Position numbers and translations under genes: made by a program. A DNA stretch of 64,000 nucleotides, taken from assembly GCA_001767525.1 (NCBI GenBank), contig MELF01000010.1, forward strand, positions 42,235-106,234. Reading direction: 5' to 3'. A model generated the notes under the pieces. It did no database searches. It was not told where the DNA came from and worked only from the letters and a program-made list of their open reading frames with translations. Shown piece after piece: positions 23,825 through 35,819 of the stretch (position 1 is its first letter; every line of letters begins with the position of its first letter). The stretch is from Acidobacteria bacterium RIFCSPLOWO2_12_FULL_68_19. Its GTDB lineage: Bacteria > Acidobacteriota > Vicinamibacteria > Vicinamibacterales > UBA2999.

Positions 23825-26800
23825 TTAGAAAGCGTACTTCACCGCGAACTGGAGGATACGCGGATCGTCGGCGCCGAACTGCGTGGCCCGGTCGGGGGTG
23901 CCTCCCGAGGCGAGACCGCCCGCCCCCTGCGGCAGGATCCGGCCGAAGTTGCGATTGCTCAAGTCGACGATCGGATTCCCCCACCGCGTCGTGTTGAACA
24001 CGTTGAACGCCTCGGCGCGGATCTCGATCTGCTGGCCTGGGCCCACACGGAACAGCCGCGCGAGCGCCATGTCCACGACCCACCGCGACGGACCGCGGAA
24101 CTGACCGCGCCGGGTGTTGCCGAAGGTTCCGAGCGCCGGCTGCTCGAAGGCCAGCGGGTCGAGCCAGTTGCCGGGCGTCTTGTTCCCGTACGGGTTGTCT
24201 CGCACCAGGTTGCCGCGCTGGTTCGACACCGTGCCGCTCGTGATGCCGTTCATCGCGCGGTCCTGGCCGGTGGCGACCGTCAGCGGCGCGCCGGACATGG
24301 CGCGGAGGATGCCGCTCACGCGCCATCCTTCGGCCAGCGCCGCCGCGAAGCCGTCGCCAATCTCCGGCGCCTGCACGCCCACCGTCACGTTGACGACGTG
24401 CCGGCGGTCGGCGTCGCAGGCGCCGCGATCGAAATCGGGATCGTCGGGGTTGGACCAGCCGGTGCCGATGTTCGGCAGATCCTGCGTGGGATGCCCTTCG
24501 CACTTCGAGAGCGTGTAGTTCGCGTTGACGCTCACGCCGTCGGCCGACCGGCGCTGGAACGACAGGAGCACGCCGTTGTAGGTGCGCGTGCCGCTCGCGT
24601 CGTGCAGATCGAGGCCGGCGATGAACCGCCCTTCGACCGGGTTCTCGAGCATCAGCACGCGGCGCTGGTTGACGTTCGCCTGGGTGGAGCACACCGGGTG
24701 GAACGTGCCGTCCGGCAGCGTGCACGGGCCGAGGCCGAGGAACCGGGCGGGATTGAGGGCCTTCATGTTCCAGAGCCGGTCGGTGTAGTTGGCGATGTAG
24801 CTGGCCGAGACCGCCATCGTGCCCCCGACCTGCCGCTCGACCACCGCGTTCCACGACTGCTTGCGCGCGTTCCGCTGGTTCGGATCGATGGCGAGGTACT
24901 GCCCGGCGACCGGGAAGGCCGCGTTCGCGTCGAACACGCGCGGGAAGGGGTTCCCGCCGGGGAAGGTCGCGAACGGATCGTCGAGGCGGGCGTTGAGGAT
25001 CCGGACGTCGGCGCCCCAGGGCGGTGCAACTGAGGTGTTCAGGTGGTACTGCGCGTTGACGAAGTCGTACCCCAGGCTGTAGCCGACCCTGAGCGACGTC
25101 CGGCCGTCGCCGGTCACGTCCCAGGCGCCGGTCACGCGCGGGGCGAAGTTGTCCCACTGCCTGTTCATGCCGGCCCTGTCGCCCACGAACCCGTCGTCGC
25201 CAGGGTAGAGGAATCCCGCTGGCGCGTTCCGGAACACGCTGCTCTTGACGCCCCGCCTGAACCGCTCCAGGTCGAAGTTGTAGATGAACTCGTTGACGAG
25301 CTGCTGCGGAAAGAACGGCTCCCATCGCACGCCGTAGTTCAGCGTGAAGCTCGGCGTGACGCGCCACATGTCGTTGGCGTACACGCCGGCGTACCACTGC
25401 TCCATGTCGAGGAAGTTCGGGTTCGCCTGGATGAACTGGCTGACGTTCCCGAGGAGGAAGTCCGCCAGGCCGTGGCCCGTCACCTGCCCGTTGATGGTGA
25501 AGTTCCCCATGGCGCGGACGTTGGCGGTGGTGAACGATTCCCAGCGCGCCAGGTTCGCCCCGAGCGAGAGCTGATGGCTGCCACGAATCACCGTCAGATC
25601 GTCGCCGACCTGCAGCGTCGTCGTCTTGTACCGCGCCTCGGTCTGGACGGCGCCGCCGAGGTTGAAGCCGCCGACGACGGACAGCACGAGGTAGTCGGGC
25701 AGGAACGAGAACATCCGGATGCCCGCGTCGGGTCCGGAGAAGAAGCCCTCGTGCTGGCGGTGGATGTTGGTGTGGTTCCAGGCGACGCGCAGCGCATTGA
25801 CGGTCGACGCGTTCAGCACCCACGTCTCACCGAGCGCCAGCGAGTGCGCCATGTTGTCGAAGCCGCCGCGGCTCGCGGCCAGCAGATTGTCGGGCGTCTT
25901 CCGCAGCGGCGGCGGGCTCGTGTAGCTGGTGGCGATATAGCGGCCGAACAGGCTGTGCTCGTTGGTGAGCTGGACGTCGACCCGCCCCACGCCCTGGCCC
26001 TCGTCGGTGTCGATCGCCTGCCCGAACGTCACGCGGCCGCACGGATCGGCGGAGGTCGGCAGCCGCCGGGCGATGTTCAGCGCCGCCGGGCTGAAGAGCG
26101 CGGGATTGACGCGGTTGTTCACGAAGGGGCCGCGCAGGGTCAACTGCGCCCCGGAGCAGGCCGGAGACGCCAGCTGCGTGAAGTCGCCCGCGAGCATCGC
26201 CGGCGTCGGCACGAAGGCGACGTTGCTCGTCGGCGTCTGGCGGATGTAGGTGCCCTGGTAGCCGCCGAAGAAGAACATGCGATCGGTCAGGACGGGGCCG
26301 CCGATCGTCCCGCCGAACTGGTTCCGGTTGAGGCCGTCACCCTCGCGCGTGCCATCGGGGCGGATCCGGGCGAACGGGTGCGTCGCGTTGAAACGGTGAT
26401 TGCGCCAGAACTCGAATCCGCTGCCGTGGAACACGTTGGTCCCGGACCGCGTGACCGCATGGACCGAGGCGCCGGTGTGAACGCCGCTGCCGGCATCGAG
26501 CGCACCGGTCTCGACGCGGAACTCCTGCAGGGCGTCGGGGAACGGCAGCGGCAGATTGAGATTGTCGTAGGGGTTGTTGTGCATCGCGCCGTCGAGCATG
26601 TAGGCGGTGCTGCTGCCGAGGCCGCCCGCCACGGCGATCTCCACGCCGCCGGAACTCCCCTGCATGCTGCGCGTCGACGCTTCCCCGGTCTGCACGGCGG
26701 CGCCGGCCAGCTCGATGAGCTGCACCGGGTTGCGGCCGTTCAACGGCAACTCGACGATGCGGGCGTTTTCGACCACCGATCCAATGCCGGCGCGCTGGGT

Positions 26801-27184
26801 ATCGACGAGCGGTGCGGCGGCCTCGACCGCCACGGTCTCGGTCAGGTCGCCCAGCGCCAGCACCACGTCGATCGTGGGGCTGCTGCCCACCTGCAGCACG
26901 ATGCCCGTCTGCGAGTAGGTCCGGAAGCCGCTCAACGCCACCTCGAGCCGGTACGGCCCGAGCGCCAGGTTCGTCAGCGCGAACGAGCCCTGCGCGTCGG
27001 TCACGACCTCGCGCCGGAGTCCCGTGTCGGTCTGGATCGCCGTCACGGTGGCGCCCGGCAGCACCCCGCCGCTCGAATCGGCCACGGTCCCGTTGATCTG
27101 CGCCGTCGCCTGTGCATGAACCTGGGTCGCGGCCACGAGAACCGCAAGAACGCCTAGGATGGCCGTGCGCACCGCTCGAACCAT
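23825..27184 (-). CDS. TonB-dependent receptor with carboxypeptidase-regulatory-like N-terminus
   Basis: A 1,119-residue outer-membrane transporter of the Oar-like class common in Acidobacteriota. It has a signal peptide (AILGVLAVLVAATQVHA), a CarboxypepD_reg-like domain at about 29-110 (INGTVADSSGGVLPGATVTA, GPYRLEVALSGF), a plug with VVENARIVELPLNGRNPVQL, and a long beta-barrel that ends in VKYAF with terminal Phe, the usual BAM signal. It would import a bulky substrate with TonB energy. It stands between the left-transcribed gentisate genes and the rightward FAH2-AAHS operon, so a role in aromatic uptake is possible but unproven. Confidence 0.9.
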   Translation of the reverse strand: MVRAVRTAILGVLAVLVAATQVHAQATAQINGTVADSSGGVLPGATVTAIQTDTGLRREVVTDAQGSFALTNLALGPYRLEVALSGFRTYSQTGIVLQVGSSPTIDVVLALGDLTETVAVEAAAPLVDTQRAGIGSVVENARIVELPLNGRNPVQLIELAGAAVQTGEASTRSMQGSSGGVEIAVAGGLGSSTAYMLDGAMHNNPYDNLNLPLPFPDALQEFRVETGALDAGSGVHTGASVHAVTRSGTNVFHGSGFEFWRNHRFNATHPFARIRPDGTREGDGLNRNQFGGTIGGPVLTDRMFFFGGYQGTYIRQTPTSNVAFVPTPAMLAGDFTQLASPACSGAQLTLRGPFVNNRVNPALFSPAALNIARRLPTSADPCGRVTFGQAIDTDEGQGVGRVDVQLTNEHSLFGRYIATSYTSPPPLRKTPDNLLAASRGGFDNMAHSLALGETWVLNASTVNALRVAWNHTNIHRQHEGFFSGPDAGIRMFSFLPDYLVLSVVGGFNLGGAVQTEARYKTTTLQVGDDLTVIRGSHQLSLGANLARWESFTTANVRAMGNFTINGQVTGHGLADFLLGNVSQFIQANPNFLDMEQWYAGVYANDMWRVTPSFTLNYGVRWEPFFPQQLVNEFIYNFDLERFRRGVKSSVFRNAPAGFLYPGDDGFVGDRAGMNRQWDNFAPRVTGAWDVTGDGRTSLRVGYSLGYDFVNAQYHLNTSVAPPWGADVRILNARLDDPFATFPGGNPFPRVFDANAAFPVAGQYLAIDPNQRNARKQSWNAVVERQVGGTMAVSASYIANYTDRLWNMKALNPARFLGLGPCTLPDGTFHPVCSTQANVNQRRVLMLENPVEGRFIAGLDLHDASGTRTYNGVLLSFQRRSADGVSVNANYTLSKCEGHPTQDLPNIGTGWSNPDDPDFDRGACDADRRHVVNVTVGVQAPEIGDGFAAALAEGWRVSGILRAMSGAPLTVATGQDRAMNGITSGTVSNQRGNLVRDNPYGNKTPGNWLDPLAFEQPALGTFGNTRRGQFRGPSRWVVDMALARLFRVGPGQQIEIRAEAFNVFNTTRWGNPIVDLSNRNFGRILPQGAGGLASGGTPDRATQFGADDPRILQFAVKYAF

Positions 27185-27268
27185 ACAGTGACCTCCTCCA
27201 GGGCTCGTTCACTTGCTCCTGATCGCGCCGGAGTATATCCCGGCTCCGCGTGATAGGCTGTGGCGCCG

Positions 27269-28186
27269 ATGCGCTACGTGACCTTTTCCACGACCGGCGA
27301 CCCGACGCCCCGCCTCGGCGTCGCTCTCGGCGACCGGGTGATCGATCTTCAGATTGTGGCCTCCGCGGTCGGCGCCGAGGGTCTTCCCTCCGCGCTCCTC
27401 GACCTCATTCGCAGCGGCCCCGCCGCGTGGCGCCGGACCGCCGACATGGTGGACCGGTCGCGCTCGCGCCTTGGCGGCGCCGGCTTCCCGGTGCGGGAGA
27501 TCCGGTGGCACCCCCCGATTCCGCGCCTCCCCAAGAATGTCTTCTGCGTCGGCCGGAACTTCGTCGGCCACGCCGCAGAGGGCGCGCGGGCGCGCGGCGT
27601 CGCGCTGAAGCTGCCCCAGGTGCCGATGTACTTCACGAAGGCCCCCACCGCGGTGGTCGGACCCTACGACGACGTGCCGTGGCACCGCTCGGCCACGCAG
27701 CAGGTGGACTGGGAAGCGGAACTCGGCGTCGTCATCGGCCTCGCCGGATGCAACATCCGGCGAGAGGCGGCGCTCGAGCACGTCTTCGGCTATACCATCG
27801 TCAACGACGTCACCGCGCGCGATCTGCAGGACCTGCACGGCCAGTTCTTCAAGGGGAAGAGCCTCGACGGGTCGTGCCCAGTGGGACCACTGGTCGTTAC
27901 CTCCGACGAATTCGGCGATCCCCACGCGAAGGACATCACGCTCCGGGTCAACGGAGTCGTCAAGCAGCGCGGCAACACGCGCGACATGATCTTCCGCATC
28001 GACGTCCTGATTGAATCGCTGTCGCACGGCCTCACGCTGGAGCCGGGCGACCTCATCGCGACGGGGACGCCCGACGGCGTCGGATTCGCCCGGACGCCGC
28101 CCGAGTTCCTGCAGGAGGGCGACGTGATGGAAACCGAGGTCGAAGGGATCGGGACGATGCGCAACCGCATCGTCGCCCGTGACTGA
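27269..28186 (+). CDS. FAH-family hydrolase/isomerase
   Basis: A 305-residue FAH-fold protein, longer at the N-terminus than the first copy. The catalytic metal site appears as DWEAELGVVIG (Glu-x-Glu) and VNDVTARDLQ (Asp), and the C-terminal GDLIATGTPDGVGF is conserved. FRIDVLIESLSHGLTLEPGD is typical of 2-keto-4-pentenoate hydratase/5-oxopent-3-ene isomerase relatives. It heads an operon with an aromatic-acid transporter and a DUF169 protein and is divergent from the TonB receptor. The ATG at 27269 is preferred; an in-frame GTG lies three codons upstream. Confidence 0.82.
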   Translation: MRYVTFSTTGDPTPRLGVALGDRVIDLQIVASAVGAEGLPSALLDLIRSGPAAWRRTADMVDRSRSRLGGAGFPVREIRWHPPIPRLPKNVFCVGRNFVGHAAEGARARGVALKLPQVPMYFTKAPTAVVGPYDDVPWHRSATQQVDWEAELGVVIGLAGCNIRREAALEHVFGYTIVNDVTARDLQDLHGQFFKGKSLDGSCPVGPLVVTSDEFGDPHAKDITLRVNGVVKQRGNTRDMIFRIDVLIESLSHGLTLEPGDLIATGTPDGVGFARTPPEFLQEGDVMETEVEGIGTMRNRIVARD

Positions 28187-28205
28187 CTGAAGCGAGGAGC
28201 CGTCG

Positions 28206-29567
28206 ATGGCCACCGAGTCGCGCCAGTTGACCGTCAACGACATCATCGACAGCCGTCCGGTGAGCCGTCTCCAACTGACCGCGATCGTCCTGTGCAGCCT
28301 GGTGCTCCTGCTCGACGGCTTCGATACGCAGGCCATGGGGTTCCTCGTTCCTCCCATCGCTGACGAGATGGGGATTCCCCTGAGCGCGTTCGGTCCCGTG
28401 CTGTCGGCGGGTCTCTTCGGCCTGATGATCGGCGCGATGAGCGCCGGACCGATTGCGGACCGCTGGGGACGCCGCTGGGCGATCATCGTATCGGCGCTCG
28501 TGTTCGGCTCTTTCTCGCTGCTGACGCCGCGCGCCGACACCATCGGGGAACTCGTGACCCTGAGGCTGCTGACCGGACTCGGGCTCGGTGGCGCCATGCC
28601 GAACGCGGTCGCGCTCGCCTCCGAGTACGCGCCCAAGCGCCTCCAGGCGTACCTGGTGCCGGGGATCTTCGCGGGAATGGCCGGGGGCGCGGTGCTGGCC
28701 AGCCTCGTTGGAGGAGCGCTCATCCCCGAGTGGGGATGGCGATCGGTCTTCTACGTCGGCGGCATCCTGCCAATCGCGCTCGCGCTCCTGCTCGTCAAGG
28801 TGCTGCCGGAGTCGGTGAGGTTCCTGACGGCCACCGGCGGCGACCCGCGCCAGATCGCGGCCATCCTCCGGAAAATCGCTCCGGATCTCGGTGAAGTGCC
28901 CCCCGGCCCCGCTTCGTCCCCGCCGCCGGGCGTACCGGTCACCCAGTTGTTCACGGAAGGACGAACGCTCGGCACGCTGCTGCTCTGGATCCCGTTCTTC
29001 ATGAACCTGTTGATCCTCTACTTCATTCTGAGCTGGCTGCCCAGCCTCCTGCGCCAGGCGGGCATGCCCGTCTCGGCCGGCGTGACCGCCGTCATGACCT
29101 TCAGCATCGGCGGCATCGTCGGAGCCATCGTGCAGGGGCCGCTGATGAAGGTCACCGGCGTCTTCCCGGCGATGATCGCCGAATTCGCGGCCTCGCTCGG
29201 CCTCGTCCTGCTGGCATCGGCGATCTTCGCGAACTTCCAGTTGATGATGACCGTCACCTTCATCCTCGGCGTCTCGGTGCAGGGCGCACAGGCCGGACTG
29301 AACGTGCTGTCGGCGATGTACTACCCCACGGTCATCAGATCCACCGGAGTCGGCTGGGCGCTCGGCATCGGGCGCATCGGATCCATCGTCGGACCGCTCG
29401 TCGGCGGCTTCATGCTCTCGATGCAATGGACGCCGCAACAGATCTTCATGGCCGGTGCGGTTCCGGCCGTCTGCGCCGGAGCCGCCATCGCCGCGAGCGG
29501 CTATCTGCAGGGGCGGACCAGCCCGTTCCGGCCCGAGGCGGCGCAGGCCGTCACGCCGGCGCACTGA
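28206..29567 (+). CDS. MFS aromatic-acid:H+ symporter (AAHS family)
   Basis: A 453-residue major-facilitator protein with 12 predicted membrane segments. The family motif LDGFDTQAMGFLVPPIA in TM1 and GPIADRWGRR in loop 2-3 mark the AAHS group (PcaK/BenK/GenK type), which imports benzoate-like acids with protons. A ribosome site GAGGAG lies just before the ATG. It follows an FAH hydrolase by 20 bp and precedes a DUF169 gene. With gentisate dioxygenase nearby, gentisate or another hydroxybenzoate is a plausible substrate. Confidence 0.88.
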   Translation: MATESRQLTVNDIIDSRPVSRLQLTAIVLCSLVLLLDGFDTQAMGFLVPPIADEMGIPLSAFGPVLSAGLFGLMIGAMSAGPIADRWGRRWAIIVSALVFGSFSLLTPRADTIGELVTLRLLTGLGLGGAMPNAVALASEYAPKRLQAYLVPGIFAGMAGGAVLASLVGGALIPEWGWRSVFYVGGILPIALALLLVKVLPESVRFLTATGGDPRQIAAILRKIAPDLGEVPPGPASSPPPGVPVTQLFTEGRTLGTLLLWIPFFMNLLILYFILSWLPSLLRQAGMPVSAGVTAVMTFSIGGIVGAIVQGPLMKVTGVFPAMIAEFAASLGLVLLASAIFANFQLMMTVTFILGVSVQGAQAGLNVLSAMYYPTVIRSTGVGWALGIGRIGSIVGPLVGGFMLSMQWTPQQIFMAGAVPAVCAGAAIAASGYLQGRTSPFRPEAAQAVTPAH

Positions 29568-29609
29568 CCGCGACGGCCGCCGCGTCGCCCCCGCAGAGGA
29601 GATCGTTCG

Positions 29610-30323
29610 ATGACGAGCGCCTACACACGGATCGAACAGCAGCTCACGGCCGACCTCGACTTGCGCCGGCGGCCGGTCGCGGTGGCCTTCCTGGCCTCGC
29701 CGCCCGAGGGCGTCGAGCGGTACGACGGTGTACAGCCCTCCGGCTGCAGCTTCTGGAGGATCGCGTCGGACGGCCGAACCTTCCACACGGTGGCCGAGCA
29801 GCACTACAACTGCCCGATCGGCGCGTATACCCACAACATCGCGCTGCCGCCCTCGCGCGCGCACGAGCTGGACGAGACGCTCGGTTTCATGGCCGGCATC
29901 GGCTACCTGCGAATGGAGGAGGTCCCGTCGATCCCGCGCCTGCCCGAGACGCCGGGCGTCGTGGTGTACGCGCCGCTCGGCGCGACCCCGGTCGACCCCG
30001 ACGTCGTGCTCTGCTGGGGGCCGCCCGGAAGGATCATGCTGCTGCAGGAAGCGGCGCTCCGGGCGGGCGTGGCCGCCGGGCTGCAGACGCTGGCGCGCCC
30101 TACCTGCATGATCCTGCCGGCCGCCCTCGGCGGCGGCACCGTCGCCAGCACCGGCTGCGTCGGCAACCGCGTCTACACCGGGCTGGACGACTCGGAGCTG
30201 TACGTCGCGGTCCCGGGGCGCGATCTGGCGCGGGTGGCGAACGAGGCGTCGGTCATCTGTGCGGCCAACGCGACGCTGCTCGAGTATCACCGCGGACGGA
30301 AACGAAAACTCGCCACGACGTAA
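29610..30323 (+). CDS. DUF169 family protein
   Basis: A 237-residue cytoplasmic protein of the DUF169 family. Visible family features are RRRPVAVAFL near the N-terminus, SGCSFWRIA, HYNCPIGAYTHN, and a late GGGTVASTGCVGNR. The conserved cysteines suggest a metal or Fe-S site, but no reaction is known for the family. A good ribosome site (GAGGAG, 29596 region) precedes the ATG. It is the last gene of the FAH-AAHS operon. Confidence 0.8.
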   Translation: MTSAYTRIEQQLTADLDLRRRPVAVAFLASPPEGVERYDGVQPSGCSFWRIASDGRTFHTVAEQHYNCPIGAYTHNIALPPSRAHELDETLGFMAGIGYLRMEEVPSIPRLPETPGVVVYAPLGATPVDPDVVLCWGPPGRIMLLQEAALRAGVAAGLQTLARPTCMILPAALGGGTVASTGCVGNRVYTGLDDSELYVAVPGRDLARVANEASVICAANATLLEYHRGRKRKLATT

Positions 30324-30469
30324 GGGGCTCGACTTCTGGGCGCTGGCGTGGTCAGAGTCCGGGTTGTGTGGCTAAACGACACCAGTCAACCATGGCCAGA
30401 AACCAGGACCCGTCTGCACCACCCTCAATGAGCTTCGATGCGACAGGTGGCGGGCAACGCCGCATCTCA

Positions 30470-30518
30470 CTACCGGCTACCACCTACTGGCTACCACCTA
30501 CCGGCTACCGCCTAGCGC

Positions 30519-30521
<3 letters not shown>
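30470..30521. repeat. Heptamer repeat, CTACCGG family
   Basis: About seven degenerate copies (CTACCGG, CTACCAC, CTACTGG, CTACCGC, CTAGCGC, CTATCGC). The last copy supplies the TAG stop codon of the leftward kinase-like gene. The rest of the gap (30324-30469) shows no gene and no clear regulatory element. Confidence 0.8.
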
Positions 30522-33269
<2,748 letters not shown>

Positions 33270-33323
33270 AGGCGCCCATGATACATGAGGGTCAGCGGCC
33301 CAGAGACGGACCTGCGAGTCCGG

Positions 33324-33869
33324 CTAGGTCGGCCGGACCAACGAGAACATCACCGCATCGACCGGCACGCCCCGGAGCACCAGCCGGTGCCGCAGCAGTC
33401 CTTCGCGCGCGGCGCCGGCCCTCTCCGAGACGCGCTGGCTGGCGACATTGCCCACCGCGACGACGACCTCGACGCGGACGAGGCTCGTGTGCGCGAAGGC
33501 CCACTCGCGCAGCAGGCAGACGGCGCGCGTCGCGACGCCGCACCCCGCGGCGCTGGTGCGGACCCAGTAGCCAAGGTTGCAGCGGCGGTTCAACTCGTCG
33601 AACTGGTTCAGGCCGCATTGCCCCAGGTACCGGCCGCCGCCGTCGACGATCGCGAACTCGTACCATTTCCGTTCGTTGAACGCCTGCACCTGCGCGCGGA
33701 GCCACGAGCGCGCCTCCTGCAGGGAGTACTCGGGGTGGCACCAGGGCATCCAGGGGATGAGCTCGACGAGCGACTCGCGGACCGCCTCGTACATCGCGGA
33801 GGCGTCGTCCGCGTTGCACGGGCGGATGAGACAGGCCTCAGGCCTGGGGCCCAAGGCCTCAGTGGTCAT
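33324..33869 (-). CDS. GNAT N-acetyltransferase (RimJ/RimL type)
   Basis: A 181-residue acetyltransferase. The core shows RPCNADDASAMYEAVRES, LGYWVRTSAAGCGVATRAV (the acetyl-CoA binding loop, with Ala/Gly replacing the usual Arg-Gly-x-Gly) and VVAVGNVASQRVSERAGA. This group acetylates ribosomal-protein N-termini or small amines. The first 15 codons coincide with a short AGGCCTCAGGCCT-type repeat, so the true start could be slightly downstream. Its ATG overlaps the stop codon of the LVIVD gene (ATGA), which implies coupled translation. Confidence 0.82.
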   Translation of the reverse strand: MTTEALGPRPEACLIRPCNADDASAMYEAVRESLVELIPWMPWCHPEYSLQEARSWLRAQVQAFNERKWYEFAIVDGGGRYLGQCGLNQFDELNRRCNLGYWVRTSAAGCGVATRAVCLLREWAFAHTSLVRVEVVVAVGNVASQRVSERAGAAREGLLRHRLVLRGVPVDAVMFSLVRPT

Positions 33870-35206
33870 TTCGCGGTCGGCTTCGGCTGGTCGGGTCCCG
33901 TGTAGCGGAGAACGAACAGCCCCCAGTGCTTGTCATCGACGTAGATGTAGCCGCGCGTGTCGACCAGCACGTCCTCGGACTGCTGCGCGAGGTCGTTGGG
34001 CGGCTGCGGCCCGTACCGCTTCAGCGGCGGCGGCGGAATGAACCACCCCGTCTCTCTCGGGCTGATCGGATCCTTGATGTCGAAGACGCGCAGCCCCGCA
34101 TTGAAGTAGGTCAGGTAGATCAGGTCTCCGGGCTTCTCGACGTCGGGGAGATGGATCTCGTGGTTCACGTTGTGGGGGCCGAAGCGGCCGCCCTTCTCGC
34201 AGAAGTTCTTGTACGGCTCCCCCTCGGGCGGCTGCGGCAGCGGGAAGAGCGAGAGCAGCCGCGGCCGCTTGATGTCCTTGATGTCGACCAGCCCCGCGAA
34301 GTTGAGCCCTTCGTTGCAGCGCTCGTTGCTCGCCTCGGAGGAGAGGAACACCAGGTTCCGGTCCCAGAGCGGCAGCGCCGAGTGCAGCGACTGCGATCCG
34401 GCGTTGATGAAGGGAGGGCTGAAATCGAGCCGGCCGATCTCCTGCGGCTTCGACGGATCGCCCATGTCCAGGATGACGAGCCCGGGCGAGAACGCCGCCA
34501 CGAGCGTCCGGCCGTCCGGACCGACCACCGCCGGTCCGTGGAAGCCGTACGGCGTGTTCGGCCGCGGCGTCTCGCCGGCGGCCTTGTGCATGCCCGGCTG
34601 CGCCCACCGCCCGACTTCCTTCGGGTTCCGGGGATCGCTCACGTCCATGATGACGAGGATGTTGCCCCCCTGATATCCCGGATAACCCGACGAGAGATAC
34701 GCGTACCGTCCCCCCGGATAGGAGTTGCGGTGCGTGCCTCCCTGCCCCGAGCTCCAGCGTGAGAGTTCCTTCGGACTGAGCGGATCGGAGATGTCCCAGA
34801 TGATGAGCCCGTCGGTGGCCGGCTGCTTCGCGTCGCCGCCCCAGGAGGGCGCCTTCCGCTGCAGCGCCGTGATCATCAGGTTGTCGTGCAGCGTCATCTG
34901 GATGTTCCAGCTGTTCGGCATTCCGGGGATGAACTTGACGTGCCGCGGGTTGGCCGGATCGGTGACGTCGACGATGCTCCAGCCGTCGTGCCAGAGGTGG
35001 CCGGTATAGAGGTACCACCGGTCGCCGACGCGCTTGATCGCGAGTTTGAACGGCGGCCGGCCGCCCATGTCGCTGTAGCCGACCGGCGTCATGTTGTGCG
35101 CCTTCCACCCGGCCGGAATCGGATCGGCTTGCGCGAACCGAGGGGGCGCCGCCGTCGCCGCGATCGCGAGGGCGGCCGCCAGGATTCCATGTCGCAGCGT
35201 CGTCAT
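33866..35206 (-). CDS. Exported LVIVD-repeat protein
   Basis: A 446-residue secreted protein with a signal peptide (ILAAALAIAATAAPPRFAQA). It has at least five LVIVD-type blades: WSIVDVTDPANPRHV, LIIWDISDPLSPKEL, LVIMDVSDPRNPKEV, LVILDMGDPSKPQEI and LRVFDIKDPISPRET. These form a beta-propeller that probably binds ligands or proteins at the cell surface. Several His residues follow each blade, but no catalytic motif is evident. It is co-transcribed with the GNAT gene through a 4-base overlap. Confidence 0.82.
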   Translation of the reverse strand: MTTLRHGILAAALAIAATAAPPRFAQADPIPAGWKAHNMTPVGYSDMGGRPPFKLAIKRVGDRWYLYTGHLWHDGWSIVDVTDPANPRHVKFIPGMPNSWNIQMTLHDNLMITALQRKAPSWGGDAKQPATDGLIIWDISDPLSPKELSRWSSGQGGTHRNSYPGGRYAYLSSGYPGYQGGNILVIMDVSDPRNPKEVGRWAQPGMHKAAGETPRPNTPYGFHGPAVVGPDGRTLVAAFSPGLVILDMGDPSKPQEIGRLDFSPPFINAGSQSLHSALPLWDRNLVFLSSEASNERCNEGLNFAGLVDIKDIKRPRLLSLFPLPQPPEGEPYKNFCEKGGRFGPHNVNHEIHLPDVEKPGDLIYLTYFNAGLRVFDIKDPISPRETGWFIPPPPLKRYGPQPPNDLAQQSEDVLVDTRGYIYVDDKHWGLFVLRYTGPDQPKPTAK

Positions 35207-35243
35207 TCGAAGTGTCCTCCCGAGAGGCGGCTATTGTAAGCGG

Positions 35244-35714
35244 TCAGCGGCTGCCGATGACAGCATAGCCCTGGATTTCGACCTTCGCATCCGGAACGGC
35301 GAGCGCCGTGATCGTGATGAGCGCGCTGCCGGGAAAGTCGTCGCCGAAGATCTCCCGGCGGATCTCGGTCAGCCGGTCGCCGTTGCGCACGTCGGTGATG
35401 AACACCGTCATCTGCACCATGTCGCTCAGCTTGCCTCCCGCTTTCGCGAGCGTGGCGCTGAGCAGCTTGAATACCTGCCGCACCTGCCCCTCGAAGTCGC
35501 CGGCGAGCGAGCGTCCGCTGTCGTCCACGGTGGCGATCTGCCCCGCGAGCCAGACGGTCTTGCCCCCTTCGGTCACGACGGCGAGCGAGTAGCCGCGCGT
35601 CTGCGGTCGATCGCCTTTGACGAAGTCCTTGGCGGCGGGCGTCACCGGCAGCAGCAGGATCAGGAGCGCTGCGCTCAGGCCGGTGGCGACAGGTCGAACC
35701 GTGGTCGAGGTCAT
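35244..35714 (-). CDS. Exported RidA/YjgF-family protein
   Basis: A 156-residue RidA-fold protein with an N-terminal signal-like segment (LSAALLILLLPVTPAA) before the domain, so it is periplasmic, unlike cytosolic RidA. The fold signatures VWLAGQIA and MVQMTVFITD are present. The enamine deaminase of E. coli uses an Arg in a PARS motif; here the matching segment reads FPGSALITI and lacks it, so deaminase activity is doubtful. The ATG at 35714 is chosen because GAGGAGG lies just upstream. Confidence 0.8.
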   Translation of the reverse strand: MTSTTVRPVATGLSAALLILLLPVTPAAKDFVKGDRPQTRGYSLAVVTEGGKTVWLAGQIATVDDSGRSLAGDFEGQVRQVFKLLSATLAKAGGKLSDMVQMTVFITDVRNGDRLTEIRREIFGDDFPGSALITITALAVPDAKVEIQGYAVIGSR

Positions 35715-35819
35715 GGTGTCCTCCTCTCGGTGATGCAGGGAAACGCCCGCCGACACGCGCACGAGGGCCGTCATTCCGCCTCCCCGATGTGGCGGGATGA
35801 TAGCAGGAGAGAGCGGCGC

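Noticed and set aside
28053-30290. 745-codon minus-strand frame opposite the FAH, AAHS and DUF169 genes
   Set aside because: It crosses three well-supported genes and has the compositional signature of antisense GC-rich frames.
30324-30469. Insertion-sequence remnant in the gap before the kinase gene
   Set aside because: No terminal repeats, no transposase motif and no convincing frame in any direction.
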